A program made the translations under genes and the position numbers. 64,000 nucleotides of DNA from Acanthococcus lagerstroemiae (Eukaryota > Arthropoda > Insecta > Hemiptera > Eriococcidae): NCBI GenBank assembly GCA_031841125.1, contig CM063108.1:73628344-73692343 (forward strand), given 5' to 3'. This document shows positions 46,560-57,080 of the stretch, piece after piece. Position 1 is the first letter of the stretch; each line of letters begins with the position of its first letter. The notes beneath the pieces are model-generated. The model saw only the letters and a list, made by a program, of their open reading frames with translations. It was not told the DNA's origin and searched no databases.

Positions 46560-46576
46560 ACTGGCAACACTGAACG
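46560..46576 (-). mobile_element. hAT-like terminus
   Basis: CAGTGTTGCCAGTACCG on the minus strand resembles the left end of the element at 51943 (CAGTGTTGCCAGATG). No partner end was found. Confidence 0.3.
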
Positions 46577-47094
46577 ATGAGGCGAAAGTTCAAGGCCCAT
46601 GCTCTCATTTAATGCACACACAAAAATCGCCATGGTATATACGACTGTGTTTTAATGGTTTATGGGTCTAGGCTGTCGAAATTATAATGCATTTTGACCA
46701 TGTCCCCTTCATCTTTATCTTTTGCCAGCGAACGAGGGTGACCGTTGGAAACTGTTTTGCTTCCCAGGATGGATTAAATGTTTTTAGCTCGATCTAGGCA
46801 ACGAAGCACCATTCAATTCACCGAGATTTCGTTCCAAATTTCAATTTGAAAAACGTTAATCTCCGTTGGCATCGATGCGAAACAGAAATGTATTAAAAAA
46901 TCACCCAGAAATACCTAAAGCTGTTATGATAGTTAAGGATACTGCTGTAGCTACTTTTTGGCTCAAAATCTCATTAATATTGACTACACTTTCCATGTAA
47001 ATCAGTGGTCACGATATTTATGCTATTCATTTTTGATTTTATTCATTTTTTTTTGTGTGATTGACCTGGGCCATGTTCGATACTAGCGAGAACT

Positions 47095-47830
47095 GTAAAA
47101 ATTGTGATACGTTATTCACAAAAATAAAACGGAGACGTAGTTTGTAGACGGGCTTAATAGGACCATTCGAGGGAAGCGAATGTCAAAATGTGTGTTTCGG
47201 GAAAAATAGCGTTGTTACGCTCTAGTCTTCTGTAATAGACGCGAAAATGTTTATACTTATTGAACTTTTACAACCCTAATGTGCTTTTAATTCGAAGATA
47301 AAGTCTAATTGGCCGGTTGGATCGGAAGCCAGAGGTACTGGAAGTGCGCAAAATCCATTTTTCGTTTTATTTCTATCTCGCGAACCCAAGTCCTATTGAA
47401 CTTCTGATGACCAAGAGTAACATATTATTCTTTTCAGATCTACACATTTAAAAATGACCATTTTCCCCCATAAATAATCAACGATTGATGAGATTTATGG
47501 CGAGTCGTGCAGCCCACTTAATATTTGTTCAGTAAAATTACAGTATGGACGGCAGTATTCTGCACAAATACGGTTAACTGGAGTATTATTGCACACTGGT
47601 GCTAATATCTACCACTCGTGACTTGTAGGAGCGCTAGTATCGTTATATGCAAAGTCAAATAGGGTAATATCGGACACCGGTGGTAATATCAGCTACTCAT
47701 GACTTGTTGTAAAAGCGCTAGTATCGTTATCAGTAAACAAGTCATGAGTGACCGATATTACCACCGGTGTGCGATATTACCCCAGTTGACGGTATGTTCG
47801 TTTCTAATATTTAGGCCATTCAATCTCTGT
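47095..47830 (-). repeat. Interspersed repeat family B, copy 2, interrupted
   Basis: It is homologous to 44040-44545; the homology is interrupted at 47572 and resumes at 47791 (GGTATGTTCGTTTC against TATGTTCCTTTC). The 218-bp interruption is a foldback element. Confidence 0.65.
47573..47790. mobile_element. Foldback element inserted in family B
   Basis: It starts GTTAACTGGAGTATTATTGC and ends in the inverted form, CCCAGTTGAC. The central part 47662-47782 is a near-perfect palindrome (GGTAATATCGGACACCGGTG and its inverted mate). The left side carries a second, direct partial copy of the arm (47577-47650) sharing GAGCGCTAGTATCGTTAT. It is non-coding. Confidence 0.75.
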
Positions 47831-47994
47831 TCTTCATCAGTTTGGCTCACACTGGAGAAGGATAGGAAATCATCGTACAAAGTCAATATTATTTTCTTTA
47901 CCATATGCACTGATAGGTCCCTTAGCATACTTTACTATTCGATTTTATGTTACTCAAACATTTCGTTCGTAATTCGCGGTTGAAACGCTCACCA

Positions 47995-48365
47995 GGAGCG
48001 CTACAGTCGACTGTAATATACACACACATGCACACTAACACTAGTAAACAACAAAAATCCGGTATGACATGAAAATATCGATTTCTCCTATACTTTTACA
48101 TGGGGAGCCAAGATCTTTTTTGCTTTACGAACGCTTGAACGTTCATTCTTTTTGGAAGACCATTTTTATTTGTAGTTTATAGCCCACAGAACTGCATTCG
48201 ATTAATAACTATTGTCAAAAAACTGAAATTTTTAAGAATTTCAAAATATCGAATCATCGCCTGTACATTTCTTATGGGAGCGATTAATTTTTCATCCCAT
48301 AACTGTGAAGTTGCTAGTTCTGCCACCAGATGTCAGCCACTTTGCTTTCAATGGCGAATACAGCG
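47995..48365 (+). repeat. Interspersed repeat family A, copy 2
   Basis: CGAATCATCGCCTGTACATT at 48252 and TTCTTATGGGAGCGATTAAT match copy 1 at 1108; the CAGATGTCAGCC block follows. A CGAACG-containing word near 48445 recurs at about 63510, suggesting a further distant relative there. Confidence 0.65.
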
Positions 48366-49637
48366 CCAAACTCTCATATGTAAAATTCTTTACTTCTTTA
48401 TCTGCAAAATCTCTCTAGTAACCACCTCACCACGTACAGGAATTTGCGAACGAGTTTCCCGAATAACTCTATTCGGTATACCCTCGTTTGCCCCCTGAAC
48501 TCACGTGCGAAGCAAGCGAACTCTGTTTCTTATTACAGTATAGTTGAATACTTGATTTAGCTCAAGAATACGTAAACAGGAGTACCTCAAACATCACTTA
48601 GATGCTTTTACGGGGGGGGGGGGTTGCCCAAACTTTATGAAAATTAAACGCTGCAGTATGCTGAAGAACAAGAAAGCAGGTCTTCTATTCATTAGGTATA
48701 ATTATTATTCTGTCGTTGGATTTTTCATAGCATGTGAAAACTTTTTCTATAATAGCGTCCATCGTTTATATCAGATGAATTGAACAGTTAAATAAATTAG
48801 AAGGTCAGTTTCAACATTTCAAAGAATCGTAATTACATAATCGGGCATCGGTTTCAACAAGCGAGGGAACGCGGTTATTTCTTCTCAGAAAATGAGCTTC
48901 AACCTTCCTCAGTATTGCATTTTTAATGAATTTCGAAAATTTCCAACAAACGCAGGGGAGAGGCTACATTACCCTCTTCAAGGGTTGAGCCTTCAGTGGC
49001 CAATTAATTGGATGACCTCAAAAAACTTTCATTAATCGGACACAAATCGCATCACGAAATTCCAACTCGGCGTGTTACATTAGCTAAGGTTTTGGCCACC
49101 CGAAAAACATTTTGAGCAGTAGCACAACTACTCATTCCTTCTGGGGAGAGGGGGAATTGAAATCATAGAATAAAAAGTAGGTATATTTTTTCACCAAGTT
49201 CAAAAAAGAAACAAAGTTATATACCTAATATTTAAAGGGTTCTTGGAGGGGGGTTGTCCCCAAATCCCCCCCCCCCCGTATTACGCCACTGATCTTCAGT
49301 CATTAATTTCGAATGACTTTCGAGTAACAGCAAAATTTCAGCCGTTACGTATTCATAACTGTTTTACTTTTTTTTCCTATGGCATGTCATTTAAAATTTG
49401 CGGCTAAATCAAAACAGACTTTTTTTGAAAGTATCTACCACGAGTGAGAGAGACGAATCTTCTTATTTCCTTACTCTAAGATTTGTTGCTTGATCATCAA
49501 GAGTAATCTCAAGCTCAGAATGAGGAATTTTTCTAGTTTTCTCGGTTAAACTGAGCACATCAAGTGAAACAAACAAACAAAAAAAAACTTCTACATTGCT
49601 CATATATAGAAATTTGAAAAAGAATTGGAGGCACCCT
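48366..49637. other. No gene recognised
   Basis: It contains G12 at 48612-48623 and C12 at 49266-49277; the latter is followed by GTATTACGCCACTG (49279-49292), the end of a hAT-like element whose other end was not found. Confidence 0.4.
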
Positions 49638-49729
49638 TTTTTGTTTGGTTTGCAGGTGGTAGCTGGGGGAACAGTTGAACTTCCAGCAAATTCACAATTA
49701 ATTTTATTTTTTGTTTTCTCAATCAGAAT

Positions 49730-49888
49730 ATGGAACAGAACAGAACTCGAAGCAGCACTTCTGATTGTTCTAGTGAACCAAAATCAGAGAAAAATTCCAA
49801 GGGAATTACTTTATTTTTTTATTATCGTTTTCCTACCAGTCTATCGTTCGAGTTGAAAGACAATACGCGTCCTGGGAAAAGGACCTAA
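49730..49888 (+). CDS. Possible small coding exon or ORF, 52 codons
   Basis: ATG follows directly after a strong acceptor-like stretch (TTTTTTGTTTTCTCAATCAG, ending 49726). The frame starts MEQNRTRSSTSDCSSEPKSE and ends at TAA 49886-49888. The polar, Ser-rich start is unlike the surrounding AT-rich random frames. Another acceptor-like site lies upstream at 49656. A different open frame (49596-49856) overlaps it. The gene is not recognised and no partner exon was found. Confidence 0.25.
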   Translation: MEQNRTRSSTSDCSSEPKSEKNSKGITLFFYYRFPTSLSFELKDNTRPGKRT

Positions 49889-50109
49889 GCCCATAACTTT
49901 AAGTCTTTTAACAAAAACGTTGCCAAATCGAATGTACTTACACTTCCAATATACCTGTGTAATTCAAATTGAATAAATAAATGAGTTAAATGGTGGAATT
50001 GCTGCAAGCGTAATATCTGATTATCAGTTGTTAAAATTTAAAAGTGAAATAAAAATACTGATGCGAAAAAAAAAGAAGGTGGACGTACGAGTCTATCACG
50101 CGAGTATAA

Positions 50110-50880
50110 AAATCGTTTTTTAACTAATGCATAAAAGATGCGATTTTTCCCAAAACAAAAACACAAAACATGGCACATTTTGATACAGCTTTAAAAATTG
50201 TGTGAAAAACACTCAAGCTGCGAGTAAAAATTTCCAAATTTGAGAAAAATAATAGAAGCGTACGTAAAAATTTTCTTCACAGGCGTCCAGTCGTTTTCGC
50301 ACGACAATATGGTGCAACAACTAGTTTAACCGCACGAAAATGACTCCAAGTGTGCGATATTTGTTTTCTTGGGAACACGTTTTGAAAGTGCTCAAAATTG
50401 CTTCGTTTTCACGCATTAGTTAAACAAAAAATAGCGTTTGATACAGGTACTAAAAGGCATTTTTAATTCGCGTGATTTTCTCTATTTCCATTCGCCCTTT
50501 GGTTCCTACGTCTAAATTTACACTCATTGAAATAGTTGGCTTTTTCACATTTGTACTAAAATATACTATTCCATACTAGTTTTACTTTTCCGCACAGTTT
50601 CATCCTAATACGATTAAAACGACGTTGTCTGTACAAAAAATAAACCTGAAAAATCGCGTTTTTCGTGCATGTGTAAGAAAATAATACATTTTGATACAAG
50701 TACGGAGAGGCAAGAAGCTTTTTACCAACGATTTGATTGTTTCTTCACAGCAGGCAATTTTATGCACGGCTTGAGTGTTTTTCGCAGGGTTCTTCAAACT
50801 GTGCCAAGAAATGCCATTTGCTTCTGTTTTGCGGGTGAAAAATCACTTTTTTATGCATCAGTTAAAGAACTTTTTTTTTC
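50110..50880. repeat. Diverged inverted repeat with three related units
   Basis: TTTTAACTAATGCATAAAAG at 50118 is matched by the inverted CTTTTTTATGCATCAGTTAA near 50868, and GTGAAAAACACTCAAGC (about 50200) by GCTTGAGTGTTTTTCGC (about 50770). A third relative lies inverted in the middle, near 50430 (CACGCATTAGTTAAAC). It has the look of an old foldback or of tandem inverted units. It is non-coding. Confidence 0.55.
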
Positions 50881-51942
50881 TTCAAATTTTTCCCGCTTGT
50901 TAATTGCAACATTCTTTTCCAGTACACCAAATTAATATTTTGTAATTCAAAATATAAGAATTAATATCCCCCCCCCCGCTTACAGATACCGATAAAACTA
51001 GTTTCCTTCGCCGTACCGAAGTCCCTCACTGTTGATCAATGCTTAGTTATCATGGCTAGGGGCTATTGTGTTATAAAGAACAATGCTTCGGTTGAATTTT
51101 AAAAAATCATAATTTCAAAAGAAGTGCCTGATTATGAATCAAATGGTATGAATCCTCGTTCCTTAAGTTCAGGTTCTTTAAAAGTAAATGTAGAGCTTTG
51201 CTGACACACAGGACCCACGCTATGGGAGAGTGGATGACATCTCCACGTCATTTTCGGCAAAATCCAGTAACCAATTGGTAAAAAAACTTGTTGTTGTTGT
51301 TTTTTTCCTAGCTCGTCAGTAAAATATTTTGTAATTTTAGTCGATAATTTTTACTTTCTCCACCCCCTTCAACATATTTCGTCTGCTCCGACCTGGCTGG
51401 CATAATCTTACCACTACCCCATGTCATCTGATTCGCTTCAACTGGGATGTTAATCTAACCTAGGTAGCACTAGTATCGTGGTATGGTGACAATGGCGAGA
51501 ACAACAGATAAGAATTTATAAGGGGAATAATTTCGTGACATCATCCCCTTTATGTACCTTATCACCTCGTTATTACCGGCAAGGATACCAACTTTGGAAA
51601 TTCAGGTTAACACCCCAATTAATACGGCTATAAGACTTCCCAGAAATAGGTAACAACTGAAAATTGGCTGGATGCAGTTATCACTCTTTTTGATTTGATC
51701 AGTTACTATCAGGTATCAGATAGCGAAAGAAGTATAGCTTTTTAAGGTCAGTTGGAGGGATCGTATAAGGGTCTGTCTCAAACTGCTACTGTCAGAAACA
51801 CAGGAACAGGGACTAACTGGAAAAGCCGGGCCCGAAGCCAACATTCCCAGCTACTCCTCTCGTCAGATTTGCACAGGGATCCCATATTTCAATGCATTGT
51901 ACGTGTTTATAAGAAACTTATTTCAAATCTACTACGAACACG
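50881..51942. other. No gene recognised
   Basis: C10 lies at 50968-50977. A plus-strand frame (51752 onward) is interrupted by the hAT insertion at 51943; if the insertion is ignored it runs only a few codons further, so coding is not supported. Confidence 0.35.
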
Positions 51943-52408
51943 CAGTGTTGCCAGATGTGGTCCTTTCAAACGTTATAAAAATATGTGGTCCATTTCGTGG
52001 TCATTTCCTGAGGTAGTAATCCTGGTGGTCCTTTTGTGGTCCTTTCTCCTTGAAATAACTATTATTGAATAAATATATAATGCAGTTTGGACTTATGAAT
52101 AACAACAATCATTTTTTAATGACAACTCATGACGTCAAGAACGTAGAAATGTCACAGATCAATACATAAACATAGACATAGACAATTTTAAGATCATTGA
52201 AATATTGAAACGTTCGTGAAATCATGTGAAACACTTGATCTTCAGTGATTCCTAACAGTTTCCTTTCAAATCCTCGCACCCCTACTTTTACCACCTTGTA
52301 ACATATATAATATAGCTATTTTAGGGAGGTGGTCCTTTCTTGTGTTGTGTGGTCCTTTTTTTTTTTGAGCGAGTGGGCCCTTTTCACAGCTCTCATCTGG
52401 CAACACTA
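51943..52408. mobile_element. hAT-like element with exact 8-bp target duplication
   Basis: The ends are CAGTGTTGCCAGATG and the inverted CATCTGGCAACACTA. CGAACACG lies on both sides (51935-51942 and 52409-52416), the 8 bp expected for hAT. The subterminal regions carry repeated TGTGGTCCTTT words (51955-52055 and 52325-52360). The 466-bp element has no transposase frame. Confidence 0.85.
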
Positions 52409-52416
52409 CGAACACG

Positions 52417-53889
52417 TAGTCTAGTCCTCATTCATTGATGATTCCAATAGAGCTTCGTATTTATTAATCCCTTTGTTTCCTTCATATCTTACCAGCGGTG
52501 TAAATAACGAATGGAAGATCGGGATATACCAGTCCCAGAACCAAAAGGAAAAAAGGTTATGTTCACAGCTCAGATGGTTTAATAATTTAAAAATATCGTA
52601 ATTCTCTCAGAAAATTAAAAGTTATCCACCCCTACTCAGCAAAGTTTTCAATGCACACTACTATATCTGACTTTCATTGCGCCAACTCCGCGTCATCTAT
52701 GCCAATTTTTGTAAAATCTGAATCCGTCTCATCTCTTTCCATAATATTCGATTTTGGATTTCGAAAAGCAAGTTCAGTTATTTGGGCCAACACCTGAAAA
52801 CGTGATACTGGGATTTATTTTACCTAGTGTCTGAATGTACTAGAACAGACACTCACGAATCACTATGTATTATCCTAATTTTAAATACACTTCGCATATA
52901 GTACAAATAAATACGAGGGCTGGATCAATGTTGAGAGGAAGTTAACCAATAAGTCACGCTTCCTCATTTCCTAGCCCTTCTCGGTACGGCCACCGCTCAA
53001 CAGGAAGCGAAATGACAGTTCAAATTACTCTATAAACCAACCGCGCAGCAATAGGTACAAAGATAAATAACTCATGTTTCAACGACGAAATGCAGTATCT
53101 AGCCAGTTTGTTGAGCTGATGAAACGACTTTTAAACGAGGAAACCCATCAACAAATAAAGTACTCAGAAAGAAGGCCGTATAGCTGGGCATCACATGCAG
53201 AAGTGAAGCACTCTACGCTTTCAGTATCGATTCTGGGGTATTCGTTCTATTGTCGCAGTTTCGAAAGAAAGTTCTGGCAACTTTTGGTCCCTCGCTTCGC
53301 CACATCACCCCTAGTCGGCCGCTTTGAGAAAATGGCCATACTTATCGATAACTGCATGACCGACGACTAAAATAGCCGTGGGCCAATGCGAAATCGTAAT
53401 TGCTAATGGCTATGGAGACATTACTCGCAAAGATATACCTATACACATTTATAACTAACAGCTTAACCCGATTTAGATCGACTCATTATTCAAAATATTT
53501 CTCAGGAATATCTCACGAAAATATATTTAACAGGGGTTCGTAGAGTAACAGAAATGTGACACAAATGTTGTTATCAACAATACTTTCAGGGCGTGTATTC
53601 ATAAGCGTCACAATAAAACTATGAAAAGATTGTCTAGAATTTACGTAACCTGTTTACATGTCCTCTCAATCAAAACTTAATTCTCGAAAGCATACAGCAA
53701 TACAGAACTTTTCGCTCTAAGTCCATCACTGTTTGCACAGATGCGGAATAACAACTTCCATGTGGGAGAGGTGGCAACGCAATGAAAGTTGAAGATAAAA
53801 TATGAAAATCAAGACGTCAAGGGTGTATCAAAACTTTAATTTCCATTCCACTCCGAAAATTCGAGGTAATGCTCACGTTTTTGACATCT
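52417..53889. other. No gene assigned
   Basis: TACGAGGGCTGGATCAATG at 52912 resembles a mariner-type terminus, but no partner end was found. The frame 53074-53370 (98 codons, plus) has no recognisable domain. Confidence 0.3.
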
Positions 53890-54686
53890 CGAAGCGCTTG
53901 GGACGCTACAGACACGTACGCCACAGTAACAAACAGATGTAAGGAAGTTGGGTGATCAAAATCGATATTCCCTATCCTTTAAAACAACAGAGAACAAAAA
54001 TCGATCTCGTCTTAGAGGATTCTACCTATTACCGTATTTCAATGAATCTAAGATGCACCGAGAGTGCATTTTTTGAATTTTCAAATGAGGGACGTGTCTT
54101 AGATTCGAGTAATAATTTCAATGATAATACGTACGAGATGAGTAAGATAAGTATGGCTCATGTCAGATAACTTACTGTTGACCCCATCCGGCAAAATGAG
54201 AAAAGCACCGCAGTTTTGACAGTCGCCCACTGGGGTCTCTCGGGCATGGGAGAAAGTACAACTCGCAAGCATTGGAAAAGCTTTCAAGAAATACTGTATT
54301 ATTAATGCACTCGACGGTACAGAAGACAATATGGTATGGGAAAACTCTGACAACGACGATCCTGATGATCCCTCATCATCCAGTGAATAAGAATCTAACA
54401 TCGATATTTCAGAATGTAGTGCTAATGATGGTGACGATGAAGTGCGTCTTATATTAGTGTACTTCAATTTTCTTCTTAAACGCCTCCTTTAAATTTTGGA
54501 TGCATCTTAGAATCGAGGGTGACTTAGATTTGATAAAATACGGTATTTTGTTTCGATTACTATTTTCATTTGTAGTCAATGTTACAGGAAAATGATTTCA
54601 ATCAGCACAATCAGCATTTACCCTCAAATAACTCTAAATTTTTCAAAATTCAAATATCGAATCATCGCTTGTATTTCTTACAGGAG
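53890..54686 (+). repeat. Interspersed repeat family A, copy 3, split by insertions
   Basis: Left part 53890-54031 (GATCAAAATCGATATTCC), right part 54546-54688 (CATTTACCCTCAAATAACTC and CGAATCATCGCTTG). The parts are separated by a pogo-like element. The copy breaks again at 54689, where a hAT terminus begins; a family-A-like block, CTGCTAGGTGTCGGATAG, resumes at about 55727. Confidence 0.7.
54032..54543 (+). mobile_element. pogo/Tigger-like element with transposase C-terminal fragment
   Basis: TA flanks terminal repeats that begin CCGTATTTCAATGAATCTAA and end in the inverted form, TTAGATTTGATAAAATACGG; TA target duplications are typical of this superfamily. The plus strand near 54230-54400 encodes a C-terminal transposase piece: VSRAWEKV, SIGKAFKKYCIINALDGTED and an acidic tail rich in D and S. 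This matches the end of pogo/Tigger transposases. The catalytic DDE region is deleted, so the element is non-autonomous. A 122-codon minus-strand frame is a shadow. Confidence 0.8.
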
Positions 54687-54688
54687 CG

Positions 54689-55233
54689 CAGGCCCGTAGC
54701 CAGCCCATCATTTGTGACAAGGCAAGTTAAATTTCGAACACGGCAACTTTTCCAACTCTCCCCCCCCCCTCCAAACATGTTTTCTTGAAAAATACATTTA
54801 TATAATTAGGTATGTATTTTTGTAAAAATTACATTCAACAGAATGAAACTTACAGTAATTAATATAATTGATTTTGAAATTCACGTCAGAAATTTTCGAC
54901 TTCAATTTTTTCTGTTTCCAAATAACATGCTTTGTCTGAAGGGGGTAAGAATTCTATTTAAAACGCTGAATGTAGCTTCACATGTGGACGAGGAACATGC
55001 AAATACACAAATGGTGCTATATAATTCATAGGTCTTTTTAAATGCAACCTTTTGTTTACATAATTCTATCACATAATTATTTGTAGAAATATTATTGTCG
55101 GCAAAATAACGTTTGACACAGATAATCTCCTCTTGAGAAAGTTTTTGAATATTACTAATCAGACGCGGGTCGTCTTTAAAAATACAGAAATCAGCGTTTA
55201 TGTGTCGCGTCTGAGCAAAACGCGAGACAAAAT
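54689..55233 (-). pseudogene. hAT transposase C-terminal fragment and element end
   Basis: CAGGCCCGTAGCCAGCC at 54689 is the terminus. On the minus strand, 54930-55225 encodes the dimerisation region: YELYSTICVFACSSSTCEA then TFSVLNRILTPFRQSM, the pattern with the invariant-like C-E-x-x-FS-x-L-x-R-I of hAT transposases. The frame stops near 54930. At the other end it is cut by the MITE-1 insertion at 55234, and pieces may continue beyond 55482. The element sits inside repeat family A copy 3. Confidence 0.75.
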
Positions 55234-55482
55234 GGACGCTATTCAGCAAAAGGGAACCAACTAGCAAAATCCGCTTTTTGAGAACACGTGATTCAAAGTT
55301 CAAGAGCCCTGTAGAAACTATATGACATAGCATTTACTGATAAGCTTTTTTCAACGTGAGTACACATTTTTGAATCGGGGGCCCAATTTTGAAAAATTCT
55401 ACTTTTTACACTCTTTCCAACGATACTAATAACTCATTTTGTTTACAAATGTTGGTTGGTTCCCTTTTGTTGAATAGCGTCC
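55234..55482 (+). mobile_element. MITE-1 family, full copy inside the hAT transposase relic
   Basis: It starts GGACGCTATTCAGCAAAAGG and ends TGTTGAATAGCGTCC, with AAAT on both sides. It interrupts the hAT transposase frame on the minus strand, so this copy moved after the hAT element arrived. Confidence 0.85.
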
Positions 55483-56249
55483 AAATGTTCTGATATGTTT
55501 CATCATCGCAGCGATCTCCTTCGAGAAGAAGAGAGAATGAAAGCAAAGATGGAAGGGTACGCTGTAAATGGCAATCAGTGTAGCCAAACGGGGATGCTAC
55601 GTCGCTACTTACTAGTTTCGCCAGGATGGTTAATTTGAAATTTTTTGCTTGAAAATAGCAGATAACAAATTTACATTTTCTATGGCGGCATGGAAGAATA
55701 TAACGACACAGATTCTTAACTTTGCTGCTAGGTGTCGGATAGTTCGACTCCGAGTCCCAATACTCCTGATGACCTCCAGTTCAGCTTTGTCAGGACTTCA
55801 CGCCTCATCTACAGTACAATACAAAGCCCAACTTATCAAATCTTTCTCTTTATCCTTGACAAGTTTCTCTCCAGAAGGACGATCATAAGCTCAAATAACG
55901 GATCCGGAGAGGAAGGGTTCAGGAGGGTGGAAAAGGCTGACAAGTATTAAAAAAATACTAAAATTCTTTGGCTTACATAGTTTTTCAGTCTTTTGGGGGA
56001 GCTGTCAGTGAATTTGGGAAGCTCAGCTCTGACTCCTCTCTTATTTGCGCCTACAGGGACGACGGTGCTCGGAAATAAATACAAAGAGACGAGATTAACT
56101 TGAGAGTTATATGAGAAATTCATAAAAGGGACTTATGAAAAGAGATGAAAACTCAGTTGAGGCGCCTAGAATTAAAGGAGTCCAAGAGATATTTTGAATT
56201 TCGAACCGTGCCCGAATTCGCGCCACTGCGGAAGCACATATGCAGCTGT
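55483..56249. other. No gene recognised
   Basis: It contains the possible continuation of the hAT element and, from about 55700, a block similar to family A (GGTGTCGGATAGTTCGACTC then CGAGTCCCAA, compare about 1190-1222). No coding frame is supported. Confidence 0.4.
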
Positions 56250-57080
56250 TACGTCATGACTTACTAAGGTTCGTTAAGAATTATTCGACAATTTTAAAAT
56301 TCATTCATTCCACCTCCACTCCATTACGATTCATTCAGACAAATCAAGATTTGTGGAACTTATTCAATCTCATTTTGTCTGAGATAAAACTCGTTATAGT
56401 ACTTATTCAGACCTCTAAAATTCGTGCTATACTGAATTTCTTACGATTCAAACACGCTCCAAGAAGAATCATTCAAATTCTATCACGATTTTCAATAAGG
56501 CTCACTGAGGCTCGATAACCTACTTAGATTCAATTAGACTCCGTCAAAACTCAGTCAGATTTATTTGGATCAAAATAAGATTCATCAGACTGATTAACAA
56601 GACACCATTGATACTCGTTTTGATTCAGCTAATAATCATTCAGACTGTATTAAGGTCATCACTGTTAAAGCCCTCAGGGGGGGCAGATTTCCTATAGGGC
56701 AGACTGGGCAGCTGCCCTAGGTGCCATCCGGATGAAGATTTTTTTCAATTTTACTTGTTTACGTTTGACCAGGGCAAAAATAGTACACACACACACGTTC
56801 ACTCAATTCAAATTGTTGCGGCACGTCATTTATCATTCATATAGGTACCGTAGGAAAAGAATTAGTGCAACTTCAAAGAGAATGTCCCTTCGAGGGGCAA
56901 AGTGACGAACCTGCCCCGCCAAACGGCATGTGTCAGTCTGGTACTGAAATTAAGTCAGATTCAATTGAATCATGTTAAGATTTATTCAGATTCATCAAAA
57001 CGGTGTTAAAACTCGTTACGACAGAAGCATGACACCTTCAGACTACGATGAAATTCATTAAAATTTTGTTAGATGCCCGT
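56250..57080 (+). repeat. Degenerate ATTCATTCAGAC-type array, interrupted
   Basis: Variants of GATTCATTCAGAC, TTCGTTAAGAATTATTCG and CTCATTGAGG-like words recur over 830 bp, the same kind and orientation as at 9460-10330. About 56680-56950 interrupts it with a different sequence containing GGGCAGCTGCCCTAGGTGCC, a fragment that resembles about 35205. Confidence 0.6.

Noticed and set aside
54099..54467. 122-codon minus-strand frame
   Set aside because: Antisense of the pogo-like transposase tail.
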